Origin: Ramazzottius varieornatus
Taxonomy: Eukaryota > Tardigrada > Eutardigrada > Parachela > Ramazzottiidae
Assembly: GCA_001949185.1 (NCBI GenBank)
Contig: BDGG01000002.1
Span: forward strand, 155,783 to 219,782
Length of the DNA stretch: 64,000 bases
Direction: 5' to 3'
Below the pieces are notes generated by a model, which was not told where the DNA came from, did not search any database, and saw only the letters and a program-made list of their open reading frames with translations. Shown in pieces: positions 23,365-35,900 of this stretch (the stretch's first letter is position 1; each line of letters opens with the position of its first letter). The position numbers were made by a program, and so were the translations under genes.

Positions 23365-26300
23365 CTATTGTTTCTCATCATGGATATCATAACCGGGTTT
23401 CGTTCCACCACTTTTGTGCAATAAACGTATTTCTCTAACACAAATACTATGGCTCAAGGCTTTACACATGTCATATACAGTCAAAGCAGCGACGGAGACG
23501 GCAGTCAGGGCCTCCATCTCCACACCGGTCTTCCAAGTAGCTTCCGCCGTCGCTTCTAGAATAATCTCTTTCTTCTCTTCATCAAACCTATGAACAATAT
23601 TCACGACATCTAGGGGAATGTTATGACATAGCGGGATGAGGTCCCACGTCTTCTTGGCTGCCAACACGCCGGCCAGCTTGGCTACGGCCATGACGTCACC
23701 CTTCTTCATTTCGTTATTGAGGATCTTGTGGAGGATTTCGTCGGAGACGGCCACACGTGCTTCGGCGACTGCTTTCCGGTGAGCGACGGGTTTGGATGAG
23801 ACGCAAACCATGTTGGCTTTGCCTTCGGAGTTGACATGGCTAAAGTCACGGGGAGGATTGGAGGACGTTGAGTAGAAATGGACGGGATGGGAAGGTGAAG
23901 GCAAGGTTAGAAGGCGAAAGGATGGGCAGAATACTCTGATGAAAGACTTCCATGAATCTAGAAAAGAAATGTACCACCATAGACGTGAAATCACATTGAG
24001 AGCTCAACAAACAAACAAACCCGCCAAGATCGTTTTTCCAAGTGGCGCACATTGTTGGTCTTGCAAGTTAAAAGCATCCGCCACTTGAAAGAAAGTCCAT
24101 TTGCCCGGTTTGATTGTTTTCTCAAGCGGCGGACATTTCCGGTATCGCTAGCTGGGAGCTGGAGGCGTGCGCCACTCGGAAAACGATCTTCTCGAAAAAA
24201 GATTGTCTATCAAGCAACGCACTTTTACGGTGTAGTTGACCGAAAGAGAGCGCCAATTAGAAAACGATGGAATCTGATTGCTTTTCAAAGTGGCGCATGT
24301 TTCAAAGTGGCGCATGTGCCACTGACCAGAATTCTGCGCCACTTGCAAGTGCAATCTTTTCGAGTTTGTTTTTCCACTCCTTTGAGAAGAAAAAGCGAAC
24401 GAGCATAGAGAAGCGATGAGAAGCAAGTCTAAGTTAGCTTCTTACTCGACGGCACTCTGTAGAGGTAGGGAAGAAGGATATGTATTCATCACCCACCAAT
24501 CAAAATCATTGGACGTCCTGGTGCCTTCGCGATGTTCAGCATACCTGAAAACGAAACTTGTGTACCGGTAAGCAACTCGAAGAACTACAGAAGTTGAACC
24601 CAACATCTTACACCTGAGAAAACACTATAGAAAATCGTCACAGTGAACGGGATAATCCACATCGAACTCACACTGTGCGCATCACCGTCACACAAGTTCT
24701 AACATTCAACATACCAGCATGTTGTTTCTTTTTTCGCTTGACAGCCACACCGATCACTTGCCGCAGTTCGTCGTCAGTAGCACCCGAACGAAGGACATCC
24801 CGTAAAGAGACCTCCGCGTTGCCGAACAGGCAGACCTACAACATAGAACTGCCATCGAAGTACTTCCCAGTTAACGGCAGTCGTCCAGTACCAAACGAAA
24901 AGCCAAACGTTCAGAACTACACAAGCCAATCTTTAAGAAACGGTTTATGTACCTTCAGATTTCCATCGGCGGTAAGTCGTAGGCGGTTACACGTCCCACA
25001 GAAGTTGTTGGTCATGGATGTGACGAAGCCGAACTGCCCAACGTGTCCGGGAACTCGATACGCCTACGAGACACAGTCCGTAGTCTTCTGGTTTGCTACC
25101 ACAAAAAGTACTGACACACTTCCCGGGAAACGCATACCTTTGAAGTATCGTTGGCTTTGTCGGGCAGCCGTTCGAGCTTCGAATATTTCCTCTTGATGAT
25201 ATCCAGCATTTCGACGTAGGGCACAATCTTTTTGTCGTTCCACTTGTTGTCAGCGAACGGCATGTACTCGATAAACCTGACATCCACAGCCTACAATACA
25301 ACAAACATACAGTAACTGGGACGTAAGTAAACAGACTGTGCAAGATCGTTGTTCCCAAGTGGCGCACGCTTCCAGCCTCTAACACTGTGACAGTGCGCCA
25401 CTCGGGGAAGCCGTCTCGCAAGGTCTGTTTGCCGGGCCGCCATGTCCGGTCATCGCTCTAGAAGACTGACCGGAAGTCAGGAAATTTCCTACACGTAGGA
25501 CGAGAAATTATGGTACAGTAAAAATTATGGTACAGGCCTGTTCGCTACGGCGGTACGGGAGCACGTACGTACGCGACCGATTCACAGTAATACATTTTTC
25601 GACACTTTTCTACGGTCGAATTTCCATGTTGCCGTCCTTTCCGCCTGTACCATAGTTTTTACTGTACCATACTTTCTCGTCCTGCGTGTACCTTGTTCTG
25701 TGTCCACCGGACAAAGTCGACCATTTCCTCCTCGTTGACTCCCCTCGTCACCACACAGTTCAGCTTCAAAGGAACAAGCCCGGCCTCCAGTGCTGCATCG
25801 ATACCTTCGATCACCTTCTCCCAACCTCGTCGCCTAGTTATCAGCTCGAACTTGGCAGGTATCAGGGTATCCAAGCTGACGTTCACCGAACGAAGCCCGG
25901 CTTTAAGGAGTGAAGGCAACTTCCGTGTTAGAAGAAGGCCGTTGGTGGTCAGGACCACTTCTTCCAACCCTGGTAAGTCATCCAGCCTCTCTGCGAGGAA
26001 AAGATTGCATCAGTATAACCCTCTGAAAAATCAGCCATGGATTGGAGTTGGATGGAAGGTACGCTTACGACATATTTCCACGATATCGGGTCGCAGCAAA
26101 GGTTCACCGCCCGTCAGTCGGATCTTCTTGACTCCTCCGCGGACGAATGTGGAAGCAAGGCGGATAATTTCCTCTGTGCTTAACAGATGGTCTTTCTTCG
26201 TGAGAGGTACGCCTTCTGCCGGCATGCAATACTGGCCTGCTCGAAATACAAAGAACGATTTTCCACAGCAGGAATGTAACATGTTATCACAAGACGTTAA

Positions 26301-26726
26301 GCATAATACAGGACGCACAGCGCAGGTTGCATTTCTCGGTAAGGCTGATCCTCAAATAAGAGTGCTTCCTCCCGAAACTATCCACGAGGAATTCATCTAC
26401 ATCGGCGTCGTCCAAGACATCAGATTGCTGCAGAAGAGAATATTCTTATAGGTGAACTACACAATTACAGGCCGAAAAGATACACTTCTAAGTGGCGTAA
26501 GCTTCCAGCCAATAACACTGTCCACGTGCGCCACTTACAAAATCAGCCATATCAGTCATATCGAGTCCGGCATATTTGTACTTACCCTCGCCTTGGATGG
26601 TCGGAGGAAGGTGTTGTCATCTGAAATGAGGGCTGCTGAGGCTGGAAGCGATAAGCTCCGTTTCTGATGAGCGACAGGGCGTAGCGACTGCTGGAACAGC
26701 TTCCAGAGTCTTTTGGAAGACATCAT
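23365..26726 (-). CDS. MOCS1: MOCS1: molybdenum cofactor synthesis, MOCS1A plus MOCS1B
   Basis: Exons 26726-26586, 26427-26319, 26236-26069, 25990-25692, 25290-25138, 25063-24953, 24835-24715, 24544-24489 (MOCS1A, 385 residues) and 23957-23365 (MOCS1B). The protein starts with a basic, Ser-rich, mitochondrial-type leader. The radical-SAM cluster [15 protein letters not shown] spans a splice site, then LTGGEPLLR. The C-terminal Fe-S motif is [16 protein letters not shown]. Exon 8 ends in Gly-Gly then TGA, as MOCS1A requires. The MoaC part reads [37 protein letters not shown] and YDMCKA. Together they turn GTP into cyclic pyranopterin monophosphate. Exon 7 ends in phase 1 and exon 9 starts compatibly, so skipping exon 8 gives an in-frame fusion, as known in vertebrates. 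Confidence 0.95.
24032..24352. repeat. Dispersed hairpin repeat, array of four (MOCS1 intron 8)
   Basis: Copies about 24032-24093, 24116-24188, 24205-24268 and 24281-24352, period 76-89 bases, unequally decayed. Lies in the intron between the skippable exon 8 and the MOCS1B exon. Confidence 0.75.
25350..25413. repeat. Dispersed hairpin repeat, one copy (MOCS1 intron 4)
   Basis: AAGTGGCGCACGCTTCCAGC left arm and loop start, GTGCGCCACTCGGGG right arm. Confidence 0.8.
26484..26543. repeat. Dispersed hairpin repeat, one copy (MOCS1 intron 1)
   Basis: AAGTGGCGTAAGCTTCCAGC left arm and loop start; CGTGCGCCACTTAC right arm. Confidence 0.8.
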
Positions 26727-27025
26727 CCGGTGGTTTCAGTGAGGGAAACCAGGTGACGGCGCACTGCGTAGTCCTAGATCCAGACTTCCGAACGGTAGCG
26801 GACCTGCAGCAACACAGTTACGTCGAAGGCCCAACAAAACATGAGGCCTCGAGGCTTTTCCGCCGATTGCACGAAATGCTTTCAGATCCTTTGCGGATGC
26901 ATGTCGCTGAACGGTCTGAACCAGCTGATCGAAAAGAATGCAACTTATGCAAGGCAGCAAGTGAAAGCAGCCCGATGTTCGTGTACTCAAGTCTCTGCTG
27001 AAACCTCAGTTGTCCGATTAACCTC

Positions 27026-27042
27026 GCTCTTGTGGCGCAACT

Positions 27043-27082
<40 letters not shown>

Positions 27083-27099
27083 GAATCCACCCAGGAGCG
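27026..27099 (+). tRNA. tRNA-Asn (GTT)
   Basis: A 74-base cloverleaf. Acceptor stem GCTCTTG pairs with CAGGAGC, discriminator G at 27099. The D-arm GCGCAACTGGTTAGCGC, anticodon loop CTGTTAA within TTCGGCTGTTAACCGAA, variable AGGTT, and T-arm GGTGGTTCGAATCCACC are canonical and carry A and B boxes. No intron. A T-run follows at once. Confidence 0.97.
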
Positions 27100-27101
27100 T
27101 C

Positions 27102-27106
27102 TTTTT
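27102..27106 (+). terminator. Pol III terminator of tRNA-Asn
   Basis: TTTTT three bases past the tRNA end. Confidence 0.8.
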
Positions 27107-27267
27107 GCTGTTAGATGCACCTTAATTTTCGTTTCACGCTTATGCGAAAGCTGCAAAGTAGTGCAAACGACATAAGATCAAAGACCTTTTTGTACTTCCG
27201 GTGGACTTGACTGTTTCTTCTGCTCGTATCGCGTCAGTTTGGTGGAAATCTGGAACAACGACTAGAC

Positions 27268-28873
27268 ATGTCGCAGATACCTATGTTTCGGGAAAGTTTT
27301 CAGCATGCCTCAAAGGAGCTTCTTCACTGGTTTCCGGGACATATGGCCAAAGGTAAGCTTCGCAAGGTGATCTTGCAATGCCTCCTGTTGATCTGCACCC
27401 ACGTTGTGCTTCCAGGCCTAAGAGTAATGCAGCAAAAGCTACGCTCGATGGACGGCATCATTGAAGTGCACGACGCAAGAATACCCTTCTCCGGAAGGAA
27501 CCCTCTTTTCGAAGACAGGCTAGCTTCCGTCCGACCGCATCTCTTCGTCCTCAACAAAATCGACCTCGCTGACATGTCCCGGAAGGATGAGATCGTCTCC
27601 AGACTCAAGTACGAAGGAGTCACCGAAGTGATACTTACGAATTTGAAAAACGGCCAAGATAAGGCCAGCAAAGAGGTACTTCAGTATCGTTCGGTGGCAA
27701 GTCATAGGGTTAAATCTGCGTACTGTGCACTGTAACAGTATAAAATGTGTTGACCTACGGCTCACCACATATGGTACGAGTACTGTATGTTCACTCGGTC
27801 TTTCTTGCAGATTGTTTCCAAAATGATCGACATGATCAAATCCGGAACTCGGTTCGATAGGGCAATGGTAAGCAATATCTCCAGCTTCTAATTGCGCAAA
27901 ATAAGTTTATCTCTGTGCTTTGCGCTAGGGTAGACGTCGCCTTCAAGCTACAACTTGCTGGTTATCGGTATTCCCAACGTGGGAAAATCTTCCCTAATAA
28001 ATCGGATACGGACAGTTCACACGAAACGAGGTACGAACTTTCCTTCCGCTCTAGCTTCTTACTGTCCAGAGTCTGCGTTTTTATAGAAGGGAAAGCTGCA
28101 CCAGTCGGAGCTGAGCCAGGAGTAACTCGCGCAGTGCAGCAAGGTATCCTGGTGAACATAAAGCCCAAAGTCTACATCCTGGATTCTCCTGGTATCGCCC
28201 AACCTCGCGTCAATAACGTGGTGGAAGGCATGAAGCTAGCCCTCTGCAATATCATCCACGACCACAAGGTCGGTATCGATATAGTTGCCGACTTCCTCCT
28301 CTTCTACATGAACAAAGCTGCCGACTTCCGGTACGGCATCGAAGAGCATCTTACGAAATTATTTAGTAAATTCAACGTTTCGGTGTTGGCAGGTATGTCA
28401 AGGCTTTCAACTTAGATAACCCGACCGATAAGATAATGGAAGTCTTGGTGAAAATTGCTGTCGACCAGAATATATACCATAAGGTCAAGCCTGTAACGGG
28501 TAAGCTGACAAGAAAATTCTGCCAAGTGGCGCATGGCCTTGGTACTGTTAACAGAGAGCTCGCGCCACTTGCATCAACGATCTTTTCTAGTCTCATTGTT
28601 TTCCCAAGTGGCGCATGCTTGCAGTCTTTATGGCCGATAGCGTGCGGCACTTGGAACAACGATGGTGCTGAGCGGGGTCTGATTGCATTTCAGAGCTTTT
28701 GTATAATTTACACAGGTGGTCCGTGGATGGAAAAGTTGAACCTGGAACAGGCTGCGTATTTCATGGTGCGGAAGTTTCGAAGTGGTGAACTAGGAAAAAT
28801 TTGTCTGGATTCAGATCAGCTACCGACACATACCACAGCCACTCTTTCTCGACAGAGGGCCAGGTCAAGATGA
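27268..28873 (+). CDS. MTG1: Mitochondrial ribosome-associated GTPase 1
   Basis: Exons 27268-27352, 27416-27675, 27811-27867, 27934-28030, 28087-28365, 28416-28499 and 28716-28873; 339 residues (human 334). It is a circularly permuted YlqF/RbgA-type GTPase: WFPGHMAKGLRVMQQKL, VHDARIPFSGRNP, then G4 LNKID, G1 IGIPNVGKSSLINRI, the G2-like PGVTRAV, and G3 DSPG. MTG1 assembles the large mitochondrial ribosomal subunit at the inner membrane. For intron 5 I chose the donor at 28366 (50-base intron) over one at 28393 (23 bases), because it fits the family's spacing better. Intron 6 has two hairpin repeats. Translation may start at the first ATG or at MFRESF five codons later. Confidence 0.93.
28518..28662. 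repeat. Dispersed hairpin repeat, two tandem copies (MTG1 intron 6)
   Basis: Copies about 28518-28580 and 28598-28662, 80 bases apart. Confidence 0.8.
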
Positions 28874-29127
28874 CAGTAGGATATTTTGTAATTCCTTCCC
28901 TACTCTTCTTCTTGTTTTCTCTTCTTGGTTTTAATCTTGGGTTGAAGTCGGACCTTGCGCTAGGTGTGATATCCTGTACAGTTACGATTGTGTCTCTGCC
29001 GATAAAGCCGTGCTATCAGGTCGACTCCCTTATCACAAGTCTGTGCTCGAGGATCGAAGAGTTCGGCCAGCGGTACAACATTCTTTGTCCAGACCGATGC
29101 AGTATCGTTTCTGGATTGTACGTTAAA

Positions 29128-30896
29128 ATGGGTCTCCCCGTCTTGACTGACACGGATATTAGAGACCTCGTCGCGGAGGTCTTTGGTCTGAAGGTGACGT
29201 CCAGTAAAAGGCTGGACGGATATGATGACGTCAACTACCACGTGAAGGTTTCACCCACCTCCCAAAATGCCCATTTCCTTTCTCTTTCGGAAGATGGGTA
29301 CATCCTGAAGATCGGTAATCCGAACGTATCGTCGAATCTGGACAACATCGATGCGCAAAATGCGATGATGATGTACCTCAACGAGAACCTCAGCAATGTG
29401 GAAGTCTCTCTTCCCCTTCCGTCCACCAGAGGAAACTACAAAGAAGTGGTCAACGTGCCTCTCCACGAGAATGTCGACCCATTAAACGGTAAAACGGGAA
29501 CTTTAGCACACAAACGGGACGAAATCGTTTTCCTATGTGGCGCACCTTTCCAGCCAATAACATCGGGAAAGCGCACCACTTTGAGAAGCAATTCGACTAG
29601 ATGGTTCGATCAAGTGGAACACGCTTGCAGTACGAGGAGCACTCGTACTCGTACTAATAGTGGAAAAGCGCGCCGTTTTGAGATGGGGTTTGATCGGGTT
29701 AGTTTGGCGAGCTTCCATCTGATACGGCGCTGTTTCCATTCGATCTACAAGCTGCTTGGTATGTAGATGATGTGTGTTTTTGTCGTAGGAGATGCGCCAC
29801 CTTTGAAGGTAGTAGTGCGCATGCTGACCTTCATCAAGGGTACAACCATGTTCCACGTCAAAAGTGAGCCGGGACGGGAAGTGCTCATCAGCATCGGACG
29901 TCTCACCGGTCAACTCATTCATTCTTTGAAGGTATCAAAGTGCATCTGCCGCGATCGACATGATGGAAATAAAAGTGAAGTGACGTTTTACTTTCCTCTT
30001 CGTATCTCGACATCTTACTATACGGTTCGTTGACAGTTGCGGTGGCCAACTTTTGTTTTTCAACAGGGCTTTGATCACCCGGGCGTCATAACAGCAAAAG
30101 AGTTCCGCTGGTCGCTGGAGAATGCGCCTGATGTGGAGGACAAGATGCATGCCGTGGATGACCCCAACCAAAGAGGATGTTTCAGTCAAGTTCTGGCTGA
30201 TTTTGAAGACATGAAAAAGAAATGGTGCGATAAGTGTCCACAAGGTACGAAAGAGTATTGGCAATCAATACGCTGCTCAGCAATGGTTCCGGTGTTCAAA
30301 TTCTCTTTGGTTTCGAGTTCCGGTGGGAAGATCTCTCCGGCAGCTATTTTTCGAACTTTTCCTACGGTAATCCTCACGGGTATAATTGTGTGTCTATAGG
30401 TATCATTTTCGGTGATCTAAATGAAGGCAATATTTTCCTGGAGGAACTTCCGGTCTCCTGTTGGGACAGTGCCGAGTATTACGTCAAGGGTATCGTCGAC
30501 TTTGCCGACCACCACCGCTGCTGTAGTGTCTTCGAGCTGGCCTTGTCCATGTGCTACATGATGCTGGAATCCTGCCGAAAAGGCACGGTGCGGCCCATCG
30601 AAGCCGGTGGTCTCGTTCTAGCTGGATACCTGCAAAGCAACACCCTGACAGAAGGCGAACAACACATGCTGAAAATCTCCATCGAGGCGCGCTGCGTGCA
30701 GTCCTTGGTGATGGGCCAGTACTCCTTCAAGTACATCTACCCCGACAACCTCTATGTCCTCAATACACAAACGAGCGGCTGGCAAGTCCTTCAGCAGCTG
30801 CGCCAACTGACTGCTAAAGAACTGTGGTCCATCTGGGACCAAGTCCTTTCCGCCGTCAACACAACGGACGGTACGCTGACCAATGACCACCATTAA
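29128..30896 (+). CDS. HYKK: Hydroxylysine kinase (aminoglycoside phosphotransferase fold)
   Basis: Exons 29128-29488, 29789-29931, 30067-30244, 30400-30896; 392 residues (human 373). Landmarks: LDGYDDVNYHVK near the N-terminus, YILKIGNP (nucleotide-loop Lys), LTFIKGTTM hinge, GRLTGQLIHSL, FRWSLENAPDVEDK, catalytic loop FGDLNEGNIF, and GIVDFADHH for metal binding. HYKK phosphorylates 5-hydroxy-L-lysine with GTP in lysine/collagen breakdown. One oddity: the APH catalytic motif normally begins His-Gly/Ser-Asp but here is Phe-Gly-Asp; the essential Asp and Asn remain. The join at 30244/30400 is phase 1 and restores this loop exactly. Intron 1 holds two hairpin repeats. Confidence 0.9.
29527..29685. 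repeat. Dispersed hairpin repeat, two copies (HYKK intron 1)
   Basis: Copies about 29527-29592 (good) and 29608-29685 (degenerate, with a CGTACT expansion in the loop). Confidence 0.7.
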
Positions 30897-32995
30897 GCAA
30901 CGGACTATGTACTGTGATTCAGTCACGATTGTATTTGACGATTGTGTATGTGGCATATTTTCGGGGATTCCATTTGCTTAGTTTTTTAAATATTTTTGAA
31001 GGAGTGGGATGTGCGCTAATGATGAAAGAGTAAGCGAAAAATGATAGCTCGAACTGCGATGCTAAATGTGCGCTCGCTCTAACAATATAATAACCGCACA
31101 GTGTACAAGCCTGCAGATGTTGTTTTCGTCAAGTGTGTTTAATCCGCTTGACGACATGTGTCATAAAAGCGCATCATAAAGCTTGAAGGTTCGGTATCAG
31201 TTTCATCGGCGTCCATTATGAGTTTATAGCTGGCAGAAGTATGAGGAACAACTATGGTTGACATGCAGGGCAATGAAACAGCTGCGCTATCGTTGGACTA
31301 GCCTATGCACGCCCATGTGACCACAGGAGTAACATGGCACAATTGACAGAACGATGATTCTTAGCACCGGCCAGAAATTAAAGCAAGGCAATGCTTAACG
31401 AATTCACTGACACCGTTTTCCTCAGTGAAGCACGACCTCAGCCAAGGCATAGAGAAGGTGCGCTACTTGGAAAGACAGTCAAGATCGACGAGAGTTTCCA
31501 ACTGGCGCACGCTCTCAGCCACAAAACACTACCAACATGCGGTGGTTGAGATGACGACTTAGGCAGAATCTTTGCCGACATCTCAATCTGGAAAATCAAG
31601 CGAGCGACCTAGTGTCATTTCAAAGAGAGTAATAAATTCCTGTGGCGAGTAGGCAGCTTGGAAGTTATTAGCATTCTTTTGTGGACACAATAAAGCCCCA
31701 GGTGTTAAGTGGCCGATCACTGCTAGCGCTTTCATACCTGTATACGAATAGATTTTCAGCGCGCCATGATGGAAGCCAGTTAGAAGCCACCCGCTCTGTT
31801 ATGTTATGCTTATCGATACGCGGTCTGTCAATTTGCCAATGATTTGCCCAGCTTGTCAAAAGGTGTGCATTGGAGCCTAATACTTTCCTCAACAAGTGAC
31901 AGGTGAAAAGAGATGAGCAGGCTACAGCTGACAACGACCGGCAGTTTATTGGGCAGTCGATTGGTCCACGACTGATCCGTGAAGTGCTTGTGTACGGCCC
32001 AGAATATGCTACAGTCATACAATCACTGCCCACTTCAAGTCGATTTATATGGGCAGCTGAACAGCTTCATTCGCTCATACAGACTGTTTTCCGATGGCCA
32101 CGACAGTCTTTGCCAAGTATCCTCGGCCTATAGTGGCAAATTTAGTCAACGAGCACTTGATTAAAACATCACTGCCCTTTCTTGTCATGCGCTCTTCGGC
32201 AACTTTCATCCAAACTGCCTAGACTAATCGCACCCAAGACAGGTCTTTCTCGTCGGCAGAGGGTTTGACAACCGAGGTTGAAAGTCTTCCATCACCGTAA
32301 ACCTACAACCTCTCCTACCTGGATATAATCATCGAACTGAGGATTCAATAACGGTAAGTCAACGCGTCCAAAATAAAATTTGAAACTTGCAGAATTTCAG
32401 ACGGATGGTTCTTGGAGTTCAGCTAAAGGTCACGCCAGGAGTGAAGTTACAAAGCAGGCTAAATTGCGCTGAGTGCGCACAGAAGGTTAAAAACCAGACC
32501 ATTGACTGGTCGCAAAGGGATGTGACCTTTAGGCCGTCTTGTAATGCACGTTTAGGTCGTTTGGTATGCATGGTGTGGCGGGTGATGGCAAACAAGTTTT
32601 TGGGAGAGGAAGTAGGCAGTCGAGGAGTGGTATGTTCGACGCTCAGCGACCCGTCACCGCCGAATAAGCCTCTTGAGCGAAGCTGATGGTTCAGTAATTA
32701 AGCAGTAGCGTGTCAACGCCATGCTTATATGATGGGCACTGCATCCGTAATGAGAAGCACAGCGAGTACATGTTTGGGTAGCTTGTCAAAACGAGTTATA
32801 TTGCCTGGGTCGATCACTACTTCCTTCCACCGGCCCTTGATCACAGTACACGATCTGTGCCAGTATATATGTATGAAATCGTGCAATCTTTCGCGGTTGA
32901 GATATCAAAAGACAGATCAGCATCCTTCCTCAACCATCCTTCTCTTCTTGCAGTTGCACAACATTGCCATCCATCATCGATAGCGAACGGACGTG
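30897..32995. other. Intergenic, about 2.1 kb
   Basis: Contains two decayed hairpin repeats (31420-31552). Open frames at 31668-32033 and 32387-32686 are unrecognised. It should include the RNF220-like promoter. Confidence 0.45.
31420..31552. repeat. Dispersed hairpin repeat, two decayed copies
   Basis: Copies about 31420-31478 and 31496-31552, 76 bases apart. Confidence 0.6.
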
Positions 32996-35900
32996 ATGAT
33001 GAATAATGCAGCCTTCCATTTGTCCGGTGCTGCGGCGGCGGCGGCGGCGGCTACCCCGCGCCAACAGCCACTGATGATGTTGCCCTCGCACTCACCTCCC
33101 AATCCTCCCCGCCTCATGTCCTCCTCCGAAGCGGCCTCCTTCGGCATGGCTCTAGCCGCTAACAATGCCAACATGGCCGCTGCCGCCGGACTGGCCAACT
33201 CGGCGCTGAACTTTGGCGGACATCATCACCGTGACCTTTTGCACTTTGGCGCACTCAACCCGGCCTTCTCCTACTTGAACGGCTTCAACGGTCTACCGAT
33301 GATGCAGATGGGCTTTGGCTTGTTCAACCAGCATAGCTTTATGTCCAAGTCACCCGGTATGGTCTCGCCTGGGTTCTTTGGACCTTTCGGCAACAACAAA
33401 GGTACCGAAGGGTGTGCGATATGGCCTCCTGCAGCCTGAAGGTTCAATGTTGAAGAGATCGGTGCTTTCAATATAGCTCATGCTTTTCAGACGATGATGC
33501 TTCCTGGCAGAAAAGCAGCCCTAATACTTTCCCCGATAGTCCTCGCTCTGGCTCACGAGGATCTCCTATGGACAACCATCTCAGACGATCCAGTAAGTTC
33601 CTATCATGGAAAATTTCGATGTCCGAAAATGGGCTGTCTGGTCCGCTACCACCGGAATTTTTTAGTGGCCAGCTACGAAGTGTTTGTAAGGGGGAGCTGG
33701 CCAAACGAAAATGACAAGATCCTTTTCCCAAGTGACGCACCTTTGTATTGTTATCAACTTGGAGCGTGCGCCACTTGGAGTTCGAGCTCACTTGATCTCC
33801 CAAACGGCGCCTGTTGTTGGTGTTATCTGAAAACGTGCGTCACTGGGAAAATCAACCCCTCAAATTTGCTTGCTGACTTGCCGGATATCATAACATACTG
33901 ATAACACCGTAGCTTGGTGTGGACAGATTCGAGTTTCCCCTGCGAGATTTTTTTGCCTTATACAGTGATAGATAAGAAGCATTGCTGGGAAGCACTTTGA
34001 ACGGTTCACGGTCACGAGGATAGCTTTGTGATGTCGGTGCGTGCGGAGATCGCGTAGAAAGACGTTAATCGTGTTTGCCAGTAAGGTTTGAAGAGTGTTG
34101 TTTGGTCAACAGGGCGGTGCGGTGCCGCTGTAGGGAGGACAAAGGCCGCCATGTGGGGCCTTTGCATAATAATGACATTTTGACTCTTTGGGAGAGGTGT
34201 CGAGGGGTGCTTAGCTGGGGAGAAGGGTCCGTGTAAGGATGCTTCTTACTCAGCTGGAAGAATTGCCGAGGCATGCTGTGAGTGTTGGTTTGTGGGTGTC
34301 GCGGCCCAATGCCGCACCGCAGGATACCACCAATGCAACAGACTTATCCCCCACTCGGCTATTGTCGGCATAGTATCATGCAATTTCCTTTTTATTTACA
34401 CTTTGGATAAGGTTATTCTCGACGGCCCAGTTCGACATAATGGAACGAGATGGTGACAGCTTGCCATACTTTCTCCAATGACAATTCAGATGGTTATTCA
34501 ATCAGATGCAAACGAGTTAACTTACAGTCCGTTTGTCCAACCTTCAGCCAGACAGACCTTTATAAAGTTCACTTTAGACGTCAGCGACAAAGAGCCGTTT
34601 CGTTAGAACGGAACAACAAACTAACTCGACTGGACTGTTCTGTCAAGTGGCGCACTCTTGCAGCCAACAAATCGAACAATGTGCGCCACTTGACAAGGCA
34701 ATCAAACCTTTGACTAGAAACCCTTCCCCAAGTGGCGCATGCTACCAGCCAACAACGTCGCGATTATGCGCCACTTGGGGAACGATCTATCCAGCTACTG
34801 TTTCTGGTGTTCCTTTGTTTGGATGAGCGGATCTTGGAACGGGGGGAAGTCGTCGTCGAGTTTATTGACTTGGAAAGTAGTTCTCTCTCTCTCTGTCTTC
34901 CCACTGTGAAAAAGTGATACGGTAGCGATTTAATTAAGCGTTACTGTGTGGCAGTGTGGTGGGTTGAATAGAGTAGGCTGGGAAGTTCTGATGAGATGGC
35001 GGTCAAAAGAACAAAGGTGCATAATTGAGACTGCAGATGTAAGGATCAATGAATTCCGGCTTCACATGGAAACTATGTGCAAGCTGATATTCGACACAGA
35101 GTTGATCCTGTACAACTGTCATTCTTCTCGCCCAGCCTTTACCCTCTCAAATTAAACTAGTCAAAGCTGCTGTAGCCAGCCAGAACACATTTCTCCGGCT
35201 TTATGATGAGTATACAGTACCAGCTAGTGGTTCTGGCCACTGGGAAGGCCGAGCAGAAGCAAAGAAGCACAAGTTTTGCAAGTAAAAACTTTTGCCCCTC
35301 GGATCAAGTTGCGCAGGTGTTTTCAGTACAGAGGTTGCGATATCTGAAAGCTCGAACAATATGATCGTCCATTGAAATCGCGACAGACTTAAAAGGGCCT
35401 CGCTTTGCTCGGCCTGACTAAAGCAGTGTTCCTATGCATGCGGCAGTGATAAAAGTTCAGAGTCGAGACAATTGATAACGATGAGCTACTGCACGTAGGG
35501 AAAAATGTCGGGATGGACACAGCTGGTCTATATAATCGATGGAGAATGGCGGGAATGTATATAGATGGACAAACAGTAGATATGCAAATTAATCGCTGCT
35601 TCATTCTTTTCCGAAATTAGGCGGAATGTGAAAAAGGTAGACAATCACTTTGGTGACATTGTGCTGTTGCCCTTTCATCGATATGATAATCAGCCTGCAG
35701 TGTGTTGACAAGCACGCCCAGTTCCCTCCACCAGTTGTGCGGGGACCTCACCCACCGCAGTGCCCTCAATGGCCGGCAATTTAACGCGCCCTGATAATGG
35801 CCCCTAATGATATGGCGCTCAACTTCATCACTATATGACCTGCCGAAGCCGTATAGACCCCCACAAGCAACACTCCACATCATTAGTTGACTCAGTGCCA

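Larger units (their letters stand above)
26727..27267. promoter_or_regulatory. Divergent promoter region of MOCS1 and MTG1
   Basis: The 541 bases between the two start codons must contain both promoters and also hold a tRNA-Asn gene on the plus strand. No TATA box is obvious. Inferred from position only. Confidence 0.4.

Noticed and set aside
28393-28415. A 23-base intron (GTATGT...TTAG) in MTG1
   Set aside because: A donor at 28366 gives a 50-base intron with the same phase and a spacing closer to other MTG1 proteins; no other intron here is that short.
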